Source: Pseudomonas capsici (GTDB lineage: Bacteria > Pseudomonadota > Gammaproteobacteria > Pseudomonadales > Pseudomonadaceae). From it: 64,000 bases of DNA. Made by a program: the position numbers and the translations under genes. The DNA is taken from contig NZ_JAFGZD010000026.1 of NCBI RefSeq assembly GCF_017165765.1, forward strand, positions 1 through 64,000. The letters run 5' to 3'. Under the pieces are notes generated by a model. That model saw only the letters and a program-made list of their open reading frames with translations, was not told the origin of the DNA and searched no databases. This document shows, piece after piece, positions 16,553 to 25,991 of the stretch (positions are counted from its first letter, which is position 1; every line of letters begins with the position of its first letter).

Positions 16553-17145
16553 ACCTGTCCACGGCGCACGATCGAACCTTGTTCGAGCAAGGCACCCGGG
16601 GCCAGCACCGCATTGGCACCGATCCGGGAATGATCGCCGATCAGAGCACCGAACTTGTCACAACCGGTGCCTTGCAACCGGTTGCCGACCAACACATTGA
16701 CCTGCTTGTCGGTACGCTCATTGCGGTAATTGCAGACGATGCTGCCTGCCTCGAGATTGACTCCAGCGCCCAGGATCGAGTCACCGACAAAATTGAAATG
16801 GGCCAGTTTGCTTCCGGCGAATACAAACGACGTCTTCAACTCGGCACCCGGCCCGATAATGCAATGCTCATCGAGCCAGCATCCTCCGCGCAAATAGGCA
16901 CCGGCAGCGATAAAACAACCGGGCCCGACGATCAACGGCCCCTTGAGCACCGCACCCGGCTCGATGATCGCCGTGCAATGCACGGCTACGTCATCGACAA
17001 TCCGGTAATCCTCCCGAGAAAGCCGGGGCAGCAACTCGGCCAGCACTTCAGGCGCCTTGCTCGCCAACTGCCAGGGAGACAGGGTTTCCCAGCCCGCAAG
17101 GCCTGAAGCCAGGAACCCGTTTATGTAATTGACAATCCTGACCAT
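16525..17145 (-). CDS. Left-handed beta-helix (hexapeptide repeat) transferase-like protein
   Basis: A 206-residue protein: about 50 residues of helical N-terminus, then hexapeptide repeats (residues about 55-200; for example AIIEPGAVLKGPLIVGPGCFI, GPGAELKTSF, GAGVNLEAGSIVCNYRNE, IGANAVLAPGALL). The order and the HFNFVGDSILG segment resemble the acetyltransferase half of GlmU-like nucleotide-sugar enzymes, but no nucleotidyltransferase domain is present. Its substrate is unknown. It lies 42 bases after the mannose isomerase-like gene on the same strand, so the two probably form an operon acting on sugars. Confidence 0.75.
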   Translation of the reverse strand: MVRIVNYINGFLASGLAGWETLSPWQLASKAPEVLAELLPRLSREDYRIVDDVAVHCTAIIEPGAVLKGPLIVGPGCFIAAGAYLRGGCWLDEHCIIGPGAELKTSFVFAGSKLAHFNFVGDSILGAGVNLEAGSIVCNYRNERTDKQVNVLVGNRLQGTGCDKFGALIGDHSRIGANAVLAPGALLEQGSIVRRGQVYDAELLSG

Positions 17146-17187
17146 TGCAACGCCTCAAACATGGAACAGACGTCCACCGTAGAGCAC

Positions 17188-18432
17188 TCAGGCCGATCCC
17201 GCCAGGGCACTGGCCAGACTGGGTGCCAACGGCAATACCGGCAGCAGGGTTGCCTGATAGGCGTGATACAAATCCGGTTTGCCCGGCCAGATATCCGCAC
17301 TGGGCACATTCTGCTCGTTGAGTTCGTGACGCCAGCTACCGTGTTCATGGTCGATGAACAGGGTTTCGTTGAACTCCCAGAAACAGCGATACCAGTCCTC
17401 GTACTGCTTTTCGCCTGTACGTTGCAACAGCGCAGCGGCTGCGGCTGCCGCTTCGCAATGGGTCCAGTGCAGACGATGACGTACTACCGGGCGATTCTCC
17501 CAGTCGAGGGTGTAGACGATGCCTGGAGCACCATCGACATCCCAGCCGTAGCGGCAGGCATTGGCAAACAACTGTCGGGCATCGTTCAAAAGCCACTCAG
17601 GCGTCGGGCGGCCTGCGCGCTTGAGTGCGGCCTCCAGATGCAACACCAGACGCGCCCACTCGAAGGCATGCCCCGGCGTGGTGCCGAAAGGCCGGAAACC
17701 GTCTGCGGGATTGTCGCGGTTGTAGTCGGGCAACGGCTGCCAGGACTGGCTGAAATGCTCGACGACCTGGAAATCATTGGCCGCTGCATGCCCATGGATG
17801 ATCCGCTCGACGATACTCAGCGCCCGGTCAAGCCATCGCGCGTCGCCGGTGACATCCGCCAGAGCCAGGAAGGCCTCGGTGCTGTGCATGTTGCTGTTGG
17901 CACCACGATAGGCTTCTTCGCCCTGCCAGTCCCGGGCGAAGGATTCGCGCATGGCGCCCTCTTCTTCGCTCCAGAAACGGGTCTCGATGATCTGTATCGC
18001 ATCGGACAGCAGCGCCTGGGCACCCTCGCGCCCGGCCACCACCGCCGAGCTGGCAGCCAGGGCGACAAAGGCATGCAGATAGGCCTGTTTGTCGGTCTTG
18101 CCACCCTCCTGCAAGGCAGCACTGAACCAGCCACCGTGCTCGGCATCGCGCAACGGACCGCTGAGGGCCGCAATACCGTGGTCCACCAGCGCGGCGCAAC
18201 CGGGAATGCCCTGGGCGTGGGCCATGGCGAAACTGTGGGTCATGCGGGCGGTGTTCATGGTCTGGGCCGTGGCACCGACCATGAGACGGCCATAACCGTC
18301 GAGACTGCCGAAGCCGTTTTCCAGCTTCGAGGCCTTGGCGAAAGTCAGCAGGCGCACGCCTTCCTGCGCAAGCCATTGATGATGACGTTGCGAAAGCAGC
18401 CAACTGCTGAAGTTGTAGTTGTTATTGTCCAT
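17188..18432 (-). CDS. AGE-family sugar epimerase, probable D-mannose isomerase
   Basis: A 414-residue (alpha/alpha)6-barrel protein of the N-acylglucosamine 2-epimerase family. Family motifs include NTARMTHSFAMAHAQG, GGWFSA, GHAFEWARLVLHLEAA, HWTHCEAAAAAAALLQRTGE and the C-terminal HGSWRHEL. This pattern matches D-mannose isomerase (mannose to fructose) and YihS-like enzymes better than cellobiose epimerase. It is cytoplasmic. It is probably co-transcribed with the downstream hexapeptide-repeat gene and may feed mannose into fructose metabolism. Substrate identity is inferred from family resemblance only. Confidence 0.82.
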   Translation of the reverse strand: MDNNNYNFSSWLLSQRHHQWLAQEGVRLLTFAKASKLENGFGSLDGYGRLMVGATAQTMNTARMTHSFAMAHAQGIPGCAALVDHGIAALSGPLRDAEHGGWFSAALQEGGKTDKQAYLHAFVALAASSAVVAGREGAQALLSDAIQIIETRFWSEEEGAMRESFARDWQGEEAYRGANSNMHSTEAFLALADVTGDARWLDRALSIVERIIHGHAAANDFQVVEHFSQSWQPLPDYNRDNPADGFRPFGTTPGHAFEWARLVLHLEAALKRAGRPTPEWLLNDARQLFANACRYGWDVDGAPGIVYTLDWENRPVVRHRLHWTHCEAAAAAAALLQRTGEKQYEDWYRCFWEFNETLFIDHEHGSWRHELNEQNVPSADIWPGKPDLYHAYQATLLPVLPLAPSLASALAGSA

Positions 18433-18542
18433 GACGCGATGCCGCCTCCAACGATAAGAAATTTACCGGTGGTCTTTCCGACCGTGGGCAATCATGCGCG
18501 CCACGGCCGGTCAGCGGCAAGCGAACCTGTAAAGGTTCTGCT

Positions 18543-20168
18543 TCAGACCTTGAAGTTGGACACAACCTGATTCAGGTCGGCAGCCAGGCGCGACAGCTCA
18601 TGGCTGGAGGCGCTGATCTGGTTTGCGCCCTGGGTGGACTGCATGGACAGGTCGCGGATGTTGACGATATTGCGATCCACTTCACGTGCCACTTGTGCCT
18701 GTTCCTCGGCGGCGCTGGCGATGACCAGGTTACGCTCGGAAATCTGATTGATGGACGAAGTGATTTCGCTCAGGGACTCACCCGCTCCCTGGGCAAGCGA
18801 CAAGGTGGAATCGGCCCGGTCGCGACTGGTCATCATCGACTCAAGCGCCTGGGCCGAACCATTACGCATGGCACTGACCATGTTGTCGATTTCCAGAGTC
18901 GACTGCTGGGTACGATGGGCCAGTGCCCGTACCTCGTCGGCCACCACCGCAAAACCACGGCCCGACTCACCGGCACGCGCGGCTTCGATGGCAGCGTTGA
19001 GTGCCAGCAGGTTGGTCTGTTCGGCAATGGAACGAATGACATCCAGCACCTTGCCGATGTCCTGGGACTGATCGGCCAGGTTCTGAACCAGCGACGAAGT
19101 GGCCTGGACATTGGTGGCCAGAGTCTGGATCGACTGAACGGTTTCGATCACCCGCGCCTGACCGGCCTTGGCAGAGGCACTGGAATGGTTGGAAGCATCG
19201 GAGGTGGACACTGCGTTGCGCGCCACTTCTTCAACGGCCGAAGTCATCTCATTGACTGCCGTGGCCGCCTGATCGATCTCGGCGTTCTGTTGGTTCAGCC
19301 CGCGATAACTGTCTTCAGTGACCGAGTTGAGTTCAGTCGCAGCAGAGGCCAGTTGGGTAGCGGAGCTGCTGATATTGCGCATGGCGGTGCGCAGGTTGTC
19401 TTTCATCTGCTCCAGAGCACGCAACAGGCGAGTGACTTCGTCACTGCCATCTACCACGACGTCATGGGTCAAATCCCCCCTGGCCACATGCTCGGCGGCC
19501 GATACCGCGCTCTCCAGCGGCCTGACGATACTGCGGGTCAGCAACAGGGCCAGACCGATAGTGCCCAGTGCGGCCAGGATCACGAACGCAATCACGATAT
19601 TGCGGGAATGGTCATACTGGATTTCGGCGGCCTTGCCTTCGGAATCCACCTTCTGGTTGTAGAACTCGGCCATGTCACTCAGTTGCTTGCCCGAGCCATC
19701 GACGATGGTTTTCATGTCCACCAGCAACAGCTTGTTCAAGCCGGCACTGTCACCCTGACCAGCCAGCACGAATGAACGCTCCAGGGCTTTCTGATATTCG
19801 CCCAGGCTGATACGGAATTGATCGGCAAGCGTCTTCTCTTCCGGGGTATCGACAAACTTGTCGAGAATTTCGAGTTTCTTGGCCAGATCCTGGTTACGCA
19901 CGTCCATCTGGCTGCGATAGGTAGGAATATTCTTGGGATCCGTGTCCAGCGCCATGCGCAGGGAAATCGTGCGAATGCGCAGCATGATTTCGCGAATGTC
20001 GTTGACCACTCGCATGCTCGGCAACCAATTGGTTTCAACCGCGATTTCGCTTTGGCGAATCGCCGACATCTGTACAAGCGAGAACCAACCCAACAACGCA
20101 ACCAACAGGGAAATCAGGGTAAAACCCAGGCCCGCACGGCGAGCGATAGTTAATGTGCGTAAGTTCAT
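18543..20168 (-). CDS. Methyl-accepting chemotaxis protein with 4HB sensor domain
   Basis: A 541-residue chemoreceptor: N-terminal helix about 10-32, a periplasmic four-helix-bundle (4HB_MCP) domain about 35-185, second helix about 190-210, HAMP, and a signalling domain with tip EQTNLLALNAAIEAARAGE. The short helical sensor is typical of receptors for organic acids or small metabolites; the ligand cannot be told from sequence. It ends VVSNFKV with no CheR-binding tail. The gene stands alone, with 189 bp upstream containing a CAACCGGTTG palindrome (20203-20212). Confidence 0.92.
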   Translation of the reverse strand: MNLRTLTIARRAGLGFTLISLLVALLGWFSLVQMSAIRQSEIAVETNWLPSMRVVNDIREIMLRIRTISLRMALDTDPKNIPTYRSQMDVRNQDLAKKLEILDKFVDTPEEKTLADQFRISLGEYQKALERSFVLAGQGDSAGLNKLLLVDMKTIVDGSGKQLSDMAEFYNQKVDSEGKAAEIQYDHSRNIVIAFVILAALGTIGLALLLTRSIVRPLESAVSAAEHVARGDLTHDVVVDGSDEVTRLLRALEQMKDNLRTAMRNISSSATQLASAATELNSVTEDSYRGLNQQNAEIDQAATAVNEMTSAVEEVARNAVSTSDASNHSSASAKAGQARVIETVQSIQTLATNVQATSSLVQNLADQSQDIGKVLDVIRSIAEQTNLLALNAAIEAARAGESGRGFAVVADEVRALAHRTQQSTLEIDNMVSAMRNGSAQALESMMTSRDRADSTLSLAQGAGESLSEITSSINQISERNLVIASAAEEQAQVAREVDRNIVNIRDLSMQSTQGANQISASSHELSRLAADLNQVVSNFKV

Positions 20169-20357
20169 GGCGAGAGACTCTTATATTTGGAAGGCAGTTT
20201 TGCAACCGGTTGTCAGACAACCTCCTATCATATCGACGGCTAGCAAGGCTTCTTGAGAGCAGAACGGGATCATTTTTTCGAGAAGAGCAGCGTACTTTTG
20301 CGACAGGGCCTGTAATCAACAGGCCCCGCTCAAACAACTGTTTCAAACTTTATGCAT

Positions 20358-21227
20358 TCACTTGCCCGCAACACGCTCGGCCGCCAGCTCGGCCAGAAGA
20401 TTGCGTCTTGCAGTCGTGATAATGGCGACCGGATCCTTGGGCAGATCATGTTCGACGATATAGAGAGGTCTGTCGGTTCGCTCATAAGCCGGAATGATTT
20501 CCTTCCAGCTCAATAGCCCTTCGCCCAGAGGCGCGAAGTTCATTTCATCGTCTCGCACTCCAATGCCGGAGTTGTCCTTGGCATGAATGGCAAACAGTCG
20601 ACCTGCGTATTGCCTGATGAAACGGGCTGGGTCGTGTCCGCCGCGATAAATCCAGGCCACATCGACTTCAAGCAACAGGTTCTCCGGCTTTGTAGAACTG
20701 ACCAGCCACTCGAAAGCGGTCTTGCCCTGATACTTTTTCATTTCGAAGTCATGGTTATGGTAGGCCAGCTTCATGCCGTACTCCCGCAACCTGGCACCCA
20801 GACGATCAAGCTCAGCACCCAGCTTGCGCCAGCCTGCGGCATCGGTCGGACGGTCGGCCGGATCAAGCCAGGGCAGCACCAGCACCTTGTTGCCGATGGT
20901 CTGGTTAAAGGCAATGGTGGCCGGAAGATTGTTGCGCAGGGTCGCCAGTTGTTCGTGGGAAGAGACGACGTTCAACTGATACTTGTCCAGCAGGAACTTG
21001 AGTTCATTGGCCGTAACGCCCTGATTGCCCACCACTTCAAGGGAGCGGAAACCCGCGCTTTTTGCCATGGCCAGTTGTTGCTCGAGCGTACCGGCATTGC
21101 GCAACGTATACATTTGCAGGGCAATCGGACTGGTTGCACTCGAAGGCGGCGCAGCCATTGCAGCAGCTCCTCCCGTTACAACTCCGATAAAGAGTGCAGA
21201 CAGTACGGCAGACTTCATGAAACCCAT
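20358..21227 (-). CDS. Exported sugar isomerase/epimerase (xylose isomerase-like TIM barrel)
   Basis: A 289-residue protein with a Sec signal peptide (cleavage after AAAMA, about residue 25) followed by an AP-endonuclease-2/xylose-isomerase-like TIM barrel. Metal-binding residues expected in this fold are seen in YHNHDFE, LLLEVDVAWI, FAIHAKDN and the C-terminal YIVEHD. Periplasmic members of this family are found beside Gfo/Idh dehydrogenases, and some act on 3-keto-sugar derivatives. GGAAG is placed well before ATG 21227. It is the last gene of the LacI-associated sugar locus, 28 bp after the permease gene. Confidence 0.82.
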   Translation of the reverse strand: MGFMKSAVLSALFIGVVTGGAAAMAAPPSSATSPIALQMYTLRNAGTLEQQLAMAKSAGFRSLEVVGNQGVTANELKFLLDKYQLNVVSSHEQLATLRNNLPATIAFNQTIGNKVLVLPWLDPADRPTDAAGWRKLGAELDRLGARLREYGMKLAYHNHDFEMKKYQGKTAFEWLVSSTKPENLLLEVDVAWIYRGGHDPARFIRQYAGRLFAIHAKDNSGIGVRDDEMNFAPLGEGLLSWKEIIPAYERTDRPLYIVEHDLPKDPVAIITTARRNLLAELAAERVAGK

Positions 21228-21254
21228 GGCAACTTCCTTTGGTTATTGATTTAT

Positions 21255-22490
21255 TCAGGACTTGGAAAACGTGATACCGGCCGGCCGCGCATCGCGAAAA
21301 GCCAGAAGAAAGACCAGCACGACACCCAGTGAAAAGGTCGCCGGGAATAACCAGATGCTGCGCCAGAGATGGCCTTCGGGGCCTGCGTAATAATCGGAGA
21401 CATGCCCTGCGACCCAGAAACCGATCAGCATTCCCACGCCATAAGTGGCCAGGGTAATAAGTCCCTGGGCAGAACTTCTGAAACGCTCGGATGCTTTGGC
21501 GTCGGTATAGATCTGGCCCGACACAAAGAAGAAGTCATAACAGATGCCATGCAAGGCAATGCCCGCAAACAGCATGAAAGCCAGGTCGCCATTATTGCCG
21601 TAGGCGAACAGCAGATAACGCAAGGCCCAGGCCAGCATCCCGACCAGCAAGGCAATCTTGATACCGAAGCGATGAATGAAAAGCGGCAACAGCAGCATGA
21701 AAACCACTTCGGAAACCTGGCCCACCGCCATTTTTGCCGTGGGGTTGGCCACACCGATTTCTGCCAGAAACGAGTTGGCGTTCTGGTAATAGAAAGCCAG
21801 CGGAATGCAGATCAGAATCGAAGCGACAAAGAACACCAGATAACTGCGGTCCTTCAACAGCCCCAGGGCATCCAGCCCGAGCAGTTGCCTGAAGCTGTCC
21901 CGACCCGATGTGGATTTCTGCGACGGCGTACTCGGCAGGGTAAAGCTGTAAAGCCCCAGCGCCAGTGACGCCAGGGAAGACATCAGGAAAGTGCTGCGCA
22001 AGGCACCGGACGAGATTGCATCCTGAGAGTCCCAGGTGAAGACAAAACTGATCACTACCCCGGCCACGATCCAGCCGATGGTGCCCCAGACGCGGATGCG
22101 GGCGAACTCCAGGGCCGGGTCTTTCATCTGCCGGAACGCCACCGAGTTCACCAGCGCCAGAGTCGGCATATAGATGATCATGTAGGCCAGCAAATAGGGA
22201 TAGAACTGACTGAAATCAGGCGCACGATACAACTGGTACAAAAGCACTGCGCCCAACAGGTGCAGCACGGCAAGAATGCGTTCGGCGTTGAAATAACGGT
22301 CGGCGATCAGGCCGATGACAAAGGGCGCGATAATCGCGCCCCATGATTGTGTAGAAAATGCCATGCCAACCTGACCGCCGCTGGCACCCAGGCTGGTGGA
22401 GAGAAAAGTCCCCAGGGTGACGAACCAGCCTCCCCAGATAAAGAATTGCAGGAACATCATGGCGCTCAGACGCGCAGTCATAGGGGTCAT
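21255..22490 (-). CDS. MFS permease of the nucleoside:H+ symporter (NupG) family
   Basis: About 411 residues and 12 membrane helices. The N-terminus LSAMMFLQFFIWGGWFVTLGTFL and the FARIRVWGTIGWIVAG segment are hallmarks of the NupG/XapB nucleoside symporter family. The central loop QLLGLDALGLLKDRSYLVFF is also typical. Members of this family in sugar operons are thought to carry glycosides as well as nucleosides. ATG 22490 follows GGTGA; a GTG at 22499 is possible. It lies between two isomerase genes, so its cargo is probably the substrate of this locus. Confidence 0.85.
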   Translation of the reverse strand: MTPMTARLSAMMFLQFFIWGGWFVTLGTFLSTSLGASGGQVGMAFSTQSWGAIIAPFVIGLIADRYFNAERILAVLHLLGAVLLYQLYRAPDFSQFYPYLLAYMIIYMPTLALVNSVAFRQMKDPALEFARIRVWGTIGWIVAGVVISFVFTWDSQDAISSGALRSTFLMSSLASLALGLYSFTLPSTPSQKSTSGRDSFRQLLGLDALGLLKDRSYLVFFVASILICIPLAFYYQNANSFLAEIGVANPTAKMAVGQVSEVVFMLLLPLFIHRFGIKIALLVGMLAWALRYLLFAYGNNGDLAFMLFAGIALHGICYDFFFVSGQIYTDAKASERFRSSAQGLITLATYGVGMLIGFWVAGHVSDYYAGPEGHLWRSIWLFPATFSLGVVLVFLLAFRDARPAGITFSKS

Positions 22491-22546
22491 AACAGTCACC
22501 GTTTTATTTTTATAGCGGTAAACAGCAGTGGGTTCAGGTGTCGGAC

Positions 22547-23620
22547 TCAGGCGTCGGGCAACCCCAGCAATCGGCGGTTGGATCGCTCATCGGCTGCCAC
22601 ACTGGCGAAATCGTCGAAAGCCTTCCGGGTCCTGGTAATCATGTGTTGCCGGATAAACGCCGCGCCTTCGGCCGCGCCCTGCGCGGAGTCCTTCAGGCAG
22701 CATTCCCACTCCAGCACCGCCCAACCGGCAAAGTCGTATTGCGCCAGTTTGCTGAAGATGGATTTGAAATCGATCTGGCCATCACCCAGGGAACGAAAAC
22801 GACCGGGACGTTCGACCCAGCCCTGATACCCGCCGTAGACCCCGGCTCGGGCATCGGGACGGAACTCCGCATCCTTGACGTGAAACATGCGAATGCGCTC
22901 GTGATAACGGTCGATAAAACCCAGGTAATCCATTTGCTGAAGCAGCAGATGACTCGGGTCATACAGAATCGTGGCCCGTGGATGGTGATCGACGGCCTGG
23001 AGAAAACGCTCGAAACTGGCGCCATCGTGCAGGTCTTCGCCGGGATGAATCTCGTAGCACAGGTCGACGCCCGCCTCATCGAAGCAATCGAGGATCGGCA
23101 ACCAGCGTTTTGCCAGTTCGGCAAAACCCTGCTCCACCAGCCCCGCAGGCCTTTGCGGCCATGGATAGACATAAGGCCACAGCAACGCGCCGGAAAAGGT
23201 CGCATGCGCCGTCAGCCCCAGACGCTGGCTGGCCCGTGCAGCCAGCTTCAACTGATCGATGGCCCATTCGGTACGCGCCTGCGGCTGACCGCGCAGATGA
23301 GCCGGCGCGAAGTCGTCGAACAGCGTGTCGAACGCCGGGTGCACCGCCACCAGCTGGCCTTGCAGATGCGTGGACAGTTCGCTGATCTCGACCCCGGCCT
23401 CGGCGCAGACGGCTTTGAGTTCATCGCAATAGCTCTGACTTTCGGCGGCCCGGGCCAGATCGATGAACTGCGTGCCCAATGTCGGCAACTGAATGGCCTT
23501 GTACCCCTGGGATGCCGCCCAGCGAGCGATGTTGGGCAGAGTGTCGAACGGTGTTTCTGCAGACATGAACTGGGCGAGGAAAATGCCCGGCCCGCGCAAA
23601 CCGTTGGAAGTCTGGCTCAT
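22547..23620 (-). CDS. Cytoplasmic sugar isomerase/epimerase, TIM barrel
   Basis: A 357-residue xylose-isomerase-like TIM barrel. Probable metal ligands lie in LCYEIHPGEDLHDG, TILYDPSHL, FHVKDAEF and the C-terminal VLEWECC. There is no signal peptide, unlike its relative at 20358-21227. Its ATG overlaps the stop of the dehydrogenase gene (ATGA, four bases), so the two are translationally coupled and probably act in sequence on an oxidised sugar. An upstream in-frame start at 23656 exists but would bury the overlap. Confidence 0.85.
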   Translation of the reverse strand: MSQTSNGLRGPGIFLAQFMSAETPFDTLPNIARWAASQGYKAIQLPTLGTQFIDLARAAESQSYCDELKAVCAEAGVEISELSTHLQGQLVAVHPAFDTLFDDFAPAHLRGQPQARTEWAIDQLKLAARASQRLGLTAHATFSGALLWPYVYPWPQRPAGLVEQGFAELAKRWLPILDCFDEAGVDLCYEIHPGEDLHDGASFERFLQAVDHHPRATILYDPSHLLLQQMDYLGFIDRYHERIRMFHVKDAEFRPDARAGVYGGYQGWVERPGRFRSLGDGQIDFKSIFSKLAQYDFAGWAVLEWECCLKDSAQGAAEGAAFIRQHMITRTRKAFDDFASVAADERSNRRLLGLPDA

Positions 23621-24792
23621 GAGTGTTCTCCCTGAATGCAGACCAGATCGGTCCACCTGGCATCGCGATGGCTGGCGATCACGGTTTCGATAAAGGCCAT
23701 GCCGCGTAGTCCGACATCGATGCCGGGGACACCCTCGGCATCGCTGCCGGTGATGTCGCCACGAATGGCGCTGGCGAAATCGCCGTAGAGGTTGGCCATC
23801 GCTTCGAGATAGCCTTCGGGATGCCCGGCGGGCAAACGCATGCGCCGGCTGGCGGCATCACACAGCCAGGGCTGGCCGACACCCGAACGCAAGATGCGCA
23901 GAGGCTGGTCGAGAGAACGGTGGATAAGGCTGGCGGGATCTTCCTGACGCCACTCCAGGCCACCTCTACTGCCATAGAGACGAATCTTGAGGGGGTTCTC
24001 CTCTCCGGCACAGACCTGGCTGGCAATCAGCACACCACTGGCACCTTCAGCCATCCTGAACAGCATCGAGGCATCATCGTCCAGTTGCCGGCCTTCGATA
24101 TGTACACCCAGCATCGCGCACAGTTGCACAATCGGCTGACCGGCGACGAACTCTGCCAGGGAAAACGCATGGGTGCCTATATCGCCAATGCAACCGCCCA
24201 CTCCCGACTGCTCGGGTCGCCCCCGCCAGTCGGCCTGCTTGTTGCCCTGCCCCGCGACATCCTGACTGAGCCAGCCCTGGGGGTACTCGACAATCACCTT
24301 GCGAAGTTCGCCGATCACGCCACTGCGTACCATCTCCCGGGCCTGCCAGACCATCGGATAACCCAGATAGGTATGGGCCAGGCCATAAAGGCGGTTGCTG
24401 CGATCTACCACGTTCTTCAAATCCAGCAGCTCGGCCAGATTCAATGCGGCGGGCTTTTCGCTGAACACATGAAAGCCCGCGCTCAGCGCCTGGCTGGCAA
24501 TGGGTGCATGCAGATGATTGGGAGTGACGATCACCAGCAACTCCATGCGCTGGTCTGCCGGTAACGCGCGCTCGGCTTCGAGCATGTGCTGCCAATCGTC
24601 ATAGCAGCGTGACTCTGGCAAACCCAGTACCAGGCCTGTATTGCGGTTGTTCCGGGCATTGCGGCTGAACGCGCCGCACACCAGCTCATAGCGTCCATCA
24701 AGCCCGGCGGCCTGGCGGTGAGCCTTGGCAATGAACGCGCCCTCACCTCCGCCGACAAAGCCCATTCTTATTTTTGGAATTGCTGCATTCAT
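23617..24792 (-). CDS. Gfo/Idh/MocA-family NAD(P)-dependent oxidoreductase
   Basis: A 391-residue dehydrogenase: N-terminal Rossmann fold (MGFVGGGEGAFIAKAHR), the EKPAALN motif that places the catalytic lysine, and GGCIGDIGTHAFSL with the conserved His and Asp of the active site. Family members oxidise sugars, cyclitols or their glycosides, often at C3. ATG 24792 follows an AGAGAAGA site; a longer start at 24843 lies inside the operator palindrome and is unlikely. It is the first gene of the operon and divergent from lacI-type regulation. Confidence 0.9.
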   Translation of the reverse strand: MNAAIPKIRMGFVGGGEGAFIAKAHRQAAGLDGRYELVCGAFSRNARNNRNTGLVLGLPESRCYDDWQHMLEAERALPADQRMELLVIVTPNHLHAPIASQALSAGFHVFSEKPAALNLAELLDLKNVVDRSNRLYGLAHTYLGYPMVWQAREMVRSGVIGELRKVIVEYPQGWLSQDVAGQGNKQADWRGRPEQSGVGGCIGDIGTHAFSLAEFVAGQPIVQLCAMLGVHIEGRQLDDDASMLFRMAEGASGVLIASQVCAGEENPLKIRLYGSRGGLEWRQEDPASLIHRSLDQPLRILRSGVGQPWLCDAASRRMRLPAGHPEGYLEAMANLYGDFASAIRGDITGSDAEGVPGIDVGLRGMAFIETVIASHRDARWTDLVCIQGEHS

Positions 24793-24841
24793 CACGAAAT
24801 CTTCTCTGGTCGAAGCAAGGTCAGGCTCAGGTTTTACTGAC

Positions 24842-24857
24842 ATGTAACCGGTTACAT
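24842..24857. promoter_or_regulatory. LacI-family operator palindrome
   Basis: A perfect 16-bp palindrome, ATGTAACCGGTTACAT, with the central CG typical of LacI/PurR-family operators. It lies 50 bases before the dehydrogenase start and 124 bases before the regulator start, so one site can control both directions. Confidence 0.82.
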
Positions 24858-24980
24858 CGTGACGAGAACTTATCCCCTCCCATCTCGGGTGTCAAACTCC
24901 GGATCAGGGTTATGGAAGATTTCTGCACACGCTCAACCTGCGGTAAGCTCGCAGACCGCACAGCCCGAAACGAGGTGGTT

Positions 24981-25991
24981 TTGTCCAATATCCGTGAAGT
25001 AGCCCGACTGGCAGGGGTTTCGGTAGCCACCGTGTCGCGAACGCTCAAATCCCCCGAGCGCGTACTCCCCGAGACCCGCGACAAGGTCAATGCCGCCGTG
25101 GAACAGGCCGGTTATCGTCCCAACCTCATGGCGGTACAGTTTCGCTCCCGCAAGACCGCCAATCTGGTCATTCTGGTGCCGACCATCGCCAACACCTTCT
25201 TTGCCCGGGTGATCAGCGGCGCTCAGCAGGCCGCCCAGGCCGCCGGTTATCGACTGCTGCTGTGCGACACCCAGGGGCGCGAGGAAATAGAACGGACATT
25301 CGCCGAACTGGTGTATGCCCATCAGGCAGATGGCGTGATTCAACTGCGCGCCTACGACCCTTACGACACAGCCTGCTCCAGCGCCGACCTGCCCCCCATC
25401 GTCAACGCCTGCGAAGTGATCAGCAATGGCCGCCATCCGACCATCAGCCTGGATAACCATGCCGCGGCCAAAGCCATGACCGAACACCTGATCGGGCTGG
25501 GGCATCGCCGGATCGGCCTGATAAAAGGCCCCCGGAGCAGCCCGCTGACCCGCGACCGCGTAGCCGGATATCTTGATGCACTGCAGCAGGCCGACATCGA
25601 ATTCGATCCCGCCCTTGTCTGCCACGGCAACTTCAGCCTGCAGGCCGGTTATGACGGCGCGAGCAACATTCTGGAACTCCCCGAACGGCCAACCGCACTC
25701 TTCTGCGAGAACGATGAAATGGCCATCGGCGCACTGAAACGCATCAAGGAACAAGGCCTGCGCGTGCCCGAAGACCTTTCACTGGTAGGCTTCGACGATA
25801 TTCCACTGGCGGCCTACTGCGACCCGCCCCTGACCACCATCTCCCAGCCTGCCGAAGCATTCGGCCAGACAGCCGTCGAGATGCTGATCGCCCTGATCGA
25901 AAAGAAACCCATCGAACAGCGCCATATCGTGCTGCCGTTTGAAGTGACGTTGCGCAACAGTACTGCTGCGCCTGTTTTCAAGGGGCAGTGA
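24981..25991 (+). CDS. LacI-family transcriptional repressor
   Basis: A 336-residue LacI regulator: helix-turn-helix and hinge at residues 1-60 (NIREVARLAGVSVATVSRTLKSPERV), then a periplasmic-binding-protein-like effector domain ending with the usual VGFDDIPLAAYCDPPLTTI. The TTG at 24981 is taken as start because it puts the HTH at the usual N-terminal position and GAGG lies five bases upstream; the frame is open for 69 codons before that without family likeness. It should bind the palindrome at 24842-24857 and respond to a sugar handled by the divergent operon. Its end overlaps the converging fic gene by 14 bases. Confidence 0.92.
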   Translation: MSNIREVARLAGVSVATVSRTLKSPERVLPETRDKVNAAVEQAGYRPNLMAVQFRSRKTANLVILVPTIANTFFARVISGAQQAAQAAGYRLLLCDTQGREEIERTFAELVYAHQADGVIQLRAYDPYDTACSSADLPPIVNACEVISNGRHPTISLDNHAAAKAMTEHLIGLGHRRIGLIKGPRSSPLTRDRVAGYLDALQQADIEFDPALVCHGNFSLQAGYDGASNILELPERPTALFCENDEMAIGALKRIKEQGLRVPEDLSLVGFDDIPLAAYCDPPLTTISQPAEAFGQTAVEMLIALIEKKPIEQRHIVLPFEVTLRNSTAAPVFKGQ

